Positions 59,065 to 64,000 of a stretch of DNA of 64,000 bases are shown here, one piece after another. Origin of the DNA: Ignelater luminosus. Lineage: Eukaryota > Arthropoda > Insecta > Coleoptera > Elateridae. Within the stretch, counting starts at the first letter, position 1, and the number at the start of each line of letters is the position of its first letter. The translations under genes and the position numbers were made by a program. The DNA is taken from positions 1 to 64,000 of the forward strand of contig VTPC01001851.1 in NCBI GenBank assembly GCA_011009095.1, read 5' to 3'. Under the pieces are notes generated by a model, which saw only the letters and a program-made list of their open reading frames with translations, was not told the origin of the DNA and searched no databases.

Positions 59065-59640
59065 GAAGTCTTGTTCCGGCAGTGCCCATATCGATTTTCC
59101 GATACGAAAAAGGCGTTTATAAATCAGCAAATAAAACAGATCCTGGCCGCCCGGATAATAGGGCCATCTACTTCAGATTATGCGTCGCCAATAGTAATGG
59201 TCAGCAAGAAGGATGGCCGCAATCGCTTCTGCGTCGACTACCGCTTTCTCAACACGCTTACACAAGACGAAGCCGCCCCGCTGTTGGTAATCCACCGGAT
59301 CATTCGCGACCTAAGACAAGTACGCGTTTTTCCGACCCTCGACCTCCGGTTTGGCTACTAGCAGGTGCCGTTAAACCGCCTTCCTAACGCCCGACGGCGC
59401 TCTGTATCAGTTCCGAATAATTCCATTTGGACTGAAGAGAGCTCCTGCCACCTTTCAACGACTGATGGCGCAAGTGGTGTTAATCGGCTACCTCCACTAT
59501 CTCGCGATGGCCTACCTAGACGTCGTTGTCGTGTACTTCGTCAACCACGCGGACGACCTACAACACCTGAGGTTGGTGTTTTCGAGCCTGCTGTGTCAAT
59601 CCGCAAGTGCCGCCTAGGGTCCCCAAAGAGCAACTGACAC
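59065..59640 (+). mobile_element. Ty3/Gypsy reverse transcriptase fossil fragment
   Basis: The plus strand contains the start of a Gypsy RT: YRFSDTKKAFINQQIKQIL, SDYASPIVMVSKKDGRNRF, CVDYRFLNTLTQDEAAPLLV and RQVRVFPTLDLRFGY. These are the usual SP.V.V.KKDG..R.CVDYR.LN and F..LDL..GY blocks. The rest of the palm region follows, strongly disturbed. It is GC-richer than its surroundings. No LTR, protease or integrase is present nearby. It is a short, old, broken fossil with a few interruptions. Confidence 0.75.
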
Positions 59641-62600
59641 GATTAATCAGCATCTTCGAGATTAAGAAGAATGAAATAATGTCCGATTACACGAAGTTTG
59701 CAGTTACGATCATAAATGCCCATGTAGACTATATTGAGCTTCAAGTCAGAAATTACCTTATTTATAACCGTGCCGACTAGAACCTTTTTCTCTGCTTTGT
59801 TCTGTTTCCTGGTTTGGGTCCTTCGACACTCTACTCCATTCAGAAACAGTATTGCAAGCCCAAAATCAGATTAGAACGTAGACCAGTATGTGCGGAGTTG
59901 CAGCTTTTAAGAACAAAGGGCTTCAAACAATTTAAAAATTGACGCAGACGCAACGGTAGCCAATTCGCCGTCTGCGTCTCAAACCTTACAACTTCTATAA
60001 AGTGAAAAAGACTCACAAGTTAATTTTGTCGAGCAGTTTGATGAACTCGTGGTCAGGCTATTAGGTTGTACATTCAAAAGTGTTATTGTAATTGGGACGC
60101 AGTATGCCTTCAACGAGATGATAGGGCATAGCTCAGGCTTGTGTTTAAACAAGATACTCAATACTTCGGTTAATTGTAGGAAAACTTAATCCGTTTCAAG
60201 GTATTTTTATGCAACCGAATACGTCCAGACGCCGATGGTATGATAGGCACTTTTTGGTCAGTTGGGCCAAGGTCAACTCGTATCAACGATATATTTTGTG
60301 TATAAAAATGCTCTTCAAGGTGGGTAATAACGGCTAGCAAGCTGGCTTTAAAGTTTGTATTGAGTTTCGTTAGGGAAAAGCTTTTGAAACTTGCGTACGT
60401 GCTAGAGAATGAGGATGGTTCAGACGCTTGAGTGTGACGTAATTCAGTAGGAAGGATTCATTATCTAAAGATGTAACCAGACTAGAAGTATAGAGACAAA
60501 ATATAAAATCAAATTTACTAAACGAATTAAACTTTTTTAGAACAATACATTAATACAAGACAGTAAACTCCAAGAAACATCACTGCATCAAGAGACTAGA
60601 TGTTAGAATGAATTTTATGCTTAGATAAGACGAACCTTGATAGAACGCTTAAAACTAAGTACCATACAAGAGCGAAGTTTTTCACAACGTTATTTTATTA
60701 AGAGAATAATGTTCCCTAAATCATATCTGTGGCAAAACAAAACAAAGGCAAAGAAAGTAAAGTTTTCAGTAATTTAAAGAATTTTTAAAGCTCGCATTTA
60801 CATTTATCACAATAGAAATTTTAACAGTTTCAAATTAAACTGTTAGTTAACACCAAGCGCTGCGCTGCAGGTCAGTTATTATTATTGAATGCGTCCCCTT
60901 TTAAAATAAATATTTGAACCTGTCACAAAATTTAATCGGTTGAAGTTTCATCCGTAAAAAGATTTATTAACGAATAATATGATGCATGTAACGTAACATT
61001 TTGAAAGTTTAATTAAAAATGTTGTTATTTATGGAAAGTGACCTACATCCGGCAGCGAGTGTGCAGTCGACTGCTCATAACCACATGTTACCGTGCATGA
61101 TGCATGGCTGCACGAACAGTTCGGAGAGTTTTCTAAATTGGTTTTCATCAACTTTATACACATATATAAAATCATATTTGATTTACATAATTACAAACCC
61201 CCTTTTAGTGTTGACCATGCACGAGAGAAAAATATCATTTCTGTGTGTCTCTGTTTTTAATTATCGTCGACCGCATCTGCTATTTTATAGTTTGGAACTC
61301 TCGGCTAGATGCCATTATGGAACTTTATGAAGGCTAGTGATGATAAATGCTTTACGAATAACAGTCTCATGAAAACATACCTGTTTTAATGATTGAGTAA
61401 ATTTCGAAAATGTCTTCTTTCAGTAGCACATGTGACTTAATGTTATTAGTTATCTACTATCAGAATTTCGAGTTTCTAATAATTATATAAATCCACCTGC
61501 TATACACAATATTTTTAGATGCTAACTATTATGACTGATCAATAGTATCAATGTGGACGCACAATAAAATTAAGAGTACAAATAAGGTTGAACTTATGAT
61601 TTTTTGCACACTAACGATAGATTCTGACCTGCAATCTTAGTTTATAACTAAGCTTAACGTAACATGTTTTAAATATAAAAGATTGTTTCGTGTTTTCTAC
61701 ATTTCAAAACAGAATGAATTATATTACCATTTAAATCTAAGAATACCAAACAAGCAAAAATGCTTTTAAGTAAATGAAACTATAAATTATATCAGAATTG
61801 TATACGTACATAATTAGAGCAGGTAATTTAACTATGTCATAGAAATATTCAAAAAATTCTTACTATAAAAGGAATAAGTAGAAGGAAGTGCATATAATTA
61901 TCATTATAATATAAGACTCAATTTATTTTAACAAAGTACCTAAACGATATGCAACCTTCGTGTTGGGTACGTAGAACATGCAAATATGAAAGGCGTATGC
62001 ATATCAGTTAACATTAAATCGTTTTAATTATTTATGCAATTATTCACACAAGAATGCTACACCAACAAAACATAACTTTTGCATGTCGATATTAAAATTA
62101 GTGGAATTAATATTTAGATATTGTCGCTACCATTCGAAAGGGAAATGTTTCCACAGAAGTAAGTTAAAGAAACACTTTTGGTTTTCATGCATGCTACTTT
62201 TCAACAATTCTGTAGTGAATTTAATTAATGCAAAATTTATATTTCTGCTTTTAATTTATTCAGAAACAAAATCGACTTGTAGGGAAATTTATTCAGTTTT
62301 ACGTTTAAATGCATAGTACGTAAAACTGAGTACGATTAAAGCCAATTGAATTTTTCACTAGGTTTTTGTAAGATCAAACCTCCAAGATGGAAACCGTAGC
62401 TGGTAATGATACTCTATAATACTAATTGTTTTGTTAGGATAGCAAAAAATAGTTATCAAGCTTTCAAGCCTATTATATTCTCTTGATCGCCGAAACAACA
62501 AGCATTAAGGTTTTAAGAAACTTATTACAAGAGATTTAAGGAATAAAAACTCCTATTTTAATTTTGCTTTCCTATTTCTATTAATGTTACGCATGCTCTC

Positions 62601-62699
62601 AATCTAATGGTAAGTGTAAGACCGTTCTAAATTCTGATTTCACAAATTCTGTACTGTTTTGATACTCCCTGTAATATTCTAGTAACTGTAAACAATTTT
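59641..62699. other. Long stretch without a recognisable gene
   Basis: About 3 kb. The first 800 bases are of mixed composition and may include more of the Gypsy fossil beyond recognition; the rest is AT-rich. The frame at 61019-61330 sits in a slightly GC-richer spot and has no motif. No RNA gene or terminal repeat was seen. Confidence 0.5.
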
Positions 62700-63430
62700 A
62701 CAAGAAAGAATTGAATAATGTCAGTCCCTTGGCTTCTATACTCTTGACTACTTGTTTCCACTTCTTACGGTTTTTTGCTCTTTCTCGCCAGTTTTCTACA
62801 CCTATCTCCTTCATATCTTACTTCACTGCTTTTAGCCATTTTTTTCTTGAGCACTCTCTTCTCTTCTTCCCTTTTTTTCCCACCTTTTTAATTCATCTTC
62901 TTTCTGGCATTCGAACGATGTGTCCTAGCCACCTAACCCTTTGTGCCCGGATTTTTTGTACTGTTTGGCTTCCTTTTGGTTTGTGCATGTTCTCCACGTT
63001 CTATTTGTTGTTTTTATACCTCCATAAATTTTCCGTAAGATTTTTCTCTTCCAAATTTCTATTTTCATTTCATCTTGTTTTCTCATTGTCCAAGTTTCGC
63101 ATGCATATAGGACTACCGGTTTAATGATTGTCTCATACGCCCGAATCTTGACTGCTGTCAATATGTTTCTTGCTTTTAAAAATTGATTTAGTGCCCCTGT
63201 GGCTTTACTTCCTTTTAATAGTCGCTTATCTATTTCTTTATCTTTTTGGCCTTTGTTTGTTATTGTTACTCTCAAGTATTCAGATTGGTTTAAGTGTTCA
63301 AAATTATATTCTTTCTCATTTGCTTTTAATTTTATGTCTTTGTTGTTCGTTGTCACTTGTTTGTGCATTTCGATATAGAAGTCTAGATTTAGAAGTGAAA
63401 GGTATTAATCCACAGAGAAGCGCTTCAGAG
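62700..63430 (-). mobile_element. LINE 3' remnant (C-terminal part of ORF2), RTE-like
   Basis: A 147-codon minus-strand frame (63368-62925) carries FEHLNQSEYLRVTITNKGQK, DKEIDKRLLKGSKATGALNQ, RAYETIIKPVVLYACETWTM and KIEIWKRKILRKIYGGIKT. This is the well-known region after RT, with YLG..I...G....EI..RI..G..A...L and the VLYGCETW block. After a frame change the continuation HIVRMPERR, then WLKAVK and ENWRERAKNRKKWKQVVKSI reaches the ORF end near 62715. RT and endonuclease are not in the window. Conservation is good, so this is one of the younger LINE insertions here. Confidence 0.8.
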
Positions 63431-64000
63431 TAATAGGCTTTATAAATTTTTTCCTTCTGTTGTAAAAGAGGTTTTTATAATTTTTGACCTGACTCAATAA
63501 CAAACTGTTAGCAAAATTTCTTGGAAAATATAAACAAATGTCAAGAATTCTATGTGCAAAAAACGTTTTATTTTAAATCATTCCTTTACATATTTATGTG
63601 GCTTAAACCTTTTCACAAATCATCTTACTTATCTAAAAACACAAGTAAAAGTAAGTAAAAGAAATACGGTTCTAACTCAAAAAATTAACAAAGAAACTTA
63701 CAAAATAAACAAAGAAACATAATTTTAAAAACTTTATTATTCATCATTTGATGAACTCGACAGAATCGTTTCACTAGTGCATTTTAAATTTTTATAAAAT
63801 TAGTGGTATAATTCGGAAATGTATTTTGATTGACACAGACGCATCAAACTTTCGAATGTTTTCTGTTCCATTGACAGTGAACTTGAGTAGAGTGTGGAAA
63901 CAGCATCGGATAAACAGGAAACATCTCTTCTAGTGGAAGTTTTTTTGATAACCACAGACTTGAACTCAGTATCGCTTAGTCTTTCCTTAAAGTAAATTTG
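63431..64000. other. AT-rich end of window, nothing recognised
   Basis: No frame, repeat or RNA gene I can support. Confidence 0.5.

Noticed and set aside
59979-60161. 60-codon minus frame after the Gypsy RT scrap
   Set aside because: Short, serine/threonine/leucine-rich and motif-free; nothing links it to an element or gene.
1-64000. CRISPR arrays, bacterial operons, rRNA or tRNA genes
   Set aside because: No regularly spaced identical repeats, no Shine-Dalgarno-led gene strings and no cloverleaf with intact A and B boxes were seen; the element content is eukaryotic.

Overview
The window reads as arthropod, most likely insect, genomic DNA. It is AT-rich, mobile-element-rich and almost gene-free. 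The evidence is the mixture of elements: DD34D mariner transposons, DD41D (rosa-type) transposons, jockey-, R1-, RTE- and I-like LINEs, and Ty3/Gypsy LTR elements with TATA-bearing LTRs. I found no intact host gene. The only candidate for something else is a broken minus-strand frame at the extreme left edge (about 1-478), with RRGRPKK and KRRK motifs, which I cannot name. A run of exactly 400 N (43730-44129) marks an assembly gap.

Layout, left to right. 1-5.5 kb: the unnamed broken frame, a long AT-rich stretch, an A/C-rich tract with repeated GTCC..GGAC motifs, and a plus-strand Gypsy-like fossil fragment. 5.5-11.0 kb: a minus-strand Ty3/Gypsy fossil that keeps one LTR, with a mariner inserted in that LTR. 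11-18 kb: mostly featureless AT-rich DNA with an RTE-type LINE remnant and small repeats. 18.1-20.8 kb: two mariners of different families 39 bases apart, the first a near-identical sister of the mariner at 9.5 kb. 21-25 kb: a small RTE scrap, otherwise nothing. 25.3-28.3 kb: a 5'-truncated jockey/CR1-like LINE with a TTA-repeat tail. 29.3-35 kb: three LINE fossils and a GC-richer block I do not recognise. 36.9-40.2 kb: a LINE split by an LTR fragment. 40.2-46 kb: empty sequence, the gap, and a LINE 3' scrap. 46.0-54.9 kb: two long-TIR DD41D transposons on either side of a jockey LINE and a separate short-TIR DD41D transposon with an uninterrupted 361-residue transposase. 56.0-58.3 kb: an I/R1-like LINE fossil. 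59.1-59.6 kb: a Gypsy RT scrap. 62.7-63.4 kb: an RTE-like LINE 3' end.

The elements do not form a pathway; the region is a palimpsest of insertions. The most informative items are the transposons. The 51009-52313 element has perfect 31-base TIRs, a TA duplication and an open transposase with all three catalytic aspartates. The two long-TIR relatives are each defective in different places. The two sister mariners share the same two homopolymer frameshifts, so either a dead copy was moved by transposase supplied in trans, or homopolymer runs are miscalled in this assembly.
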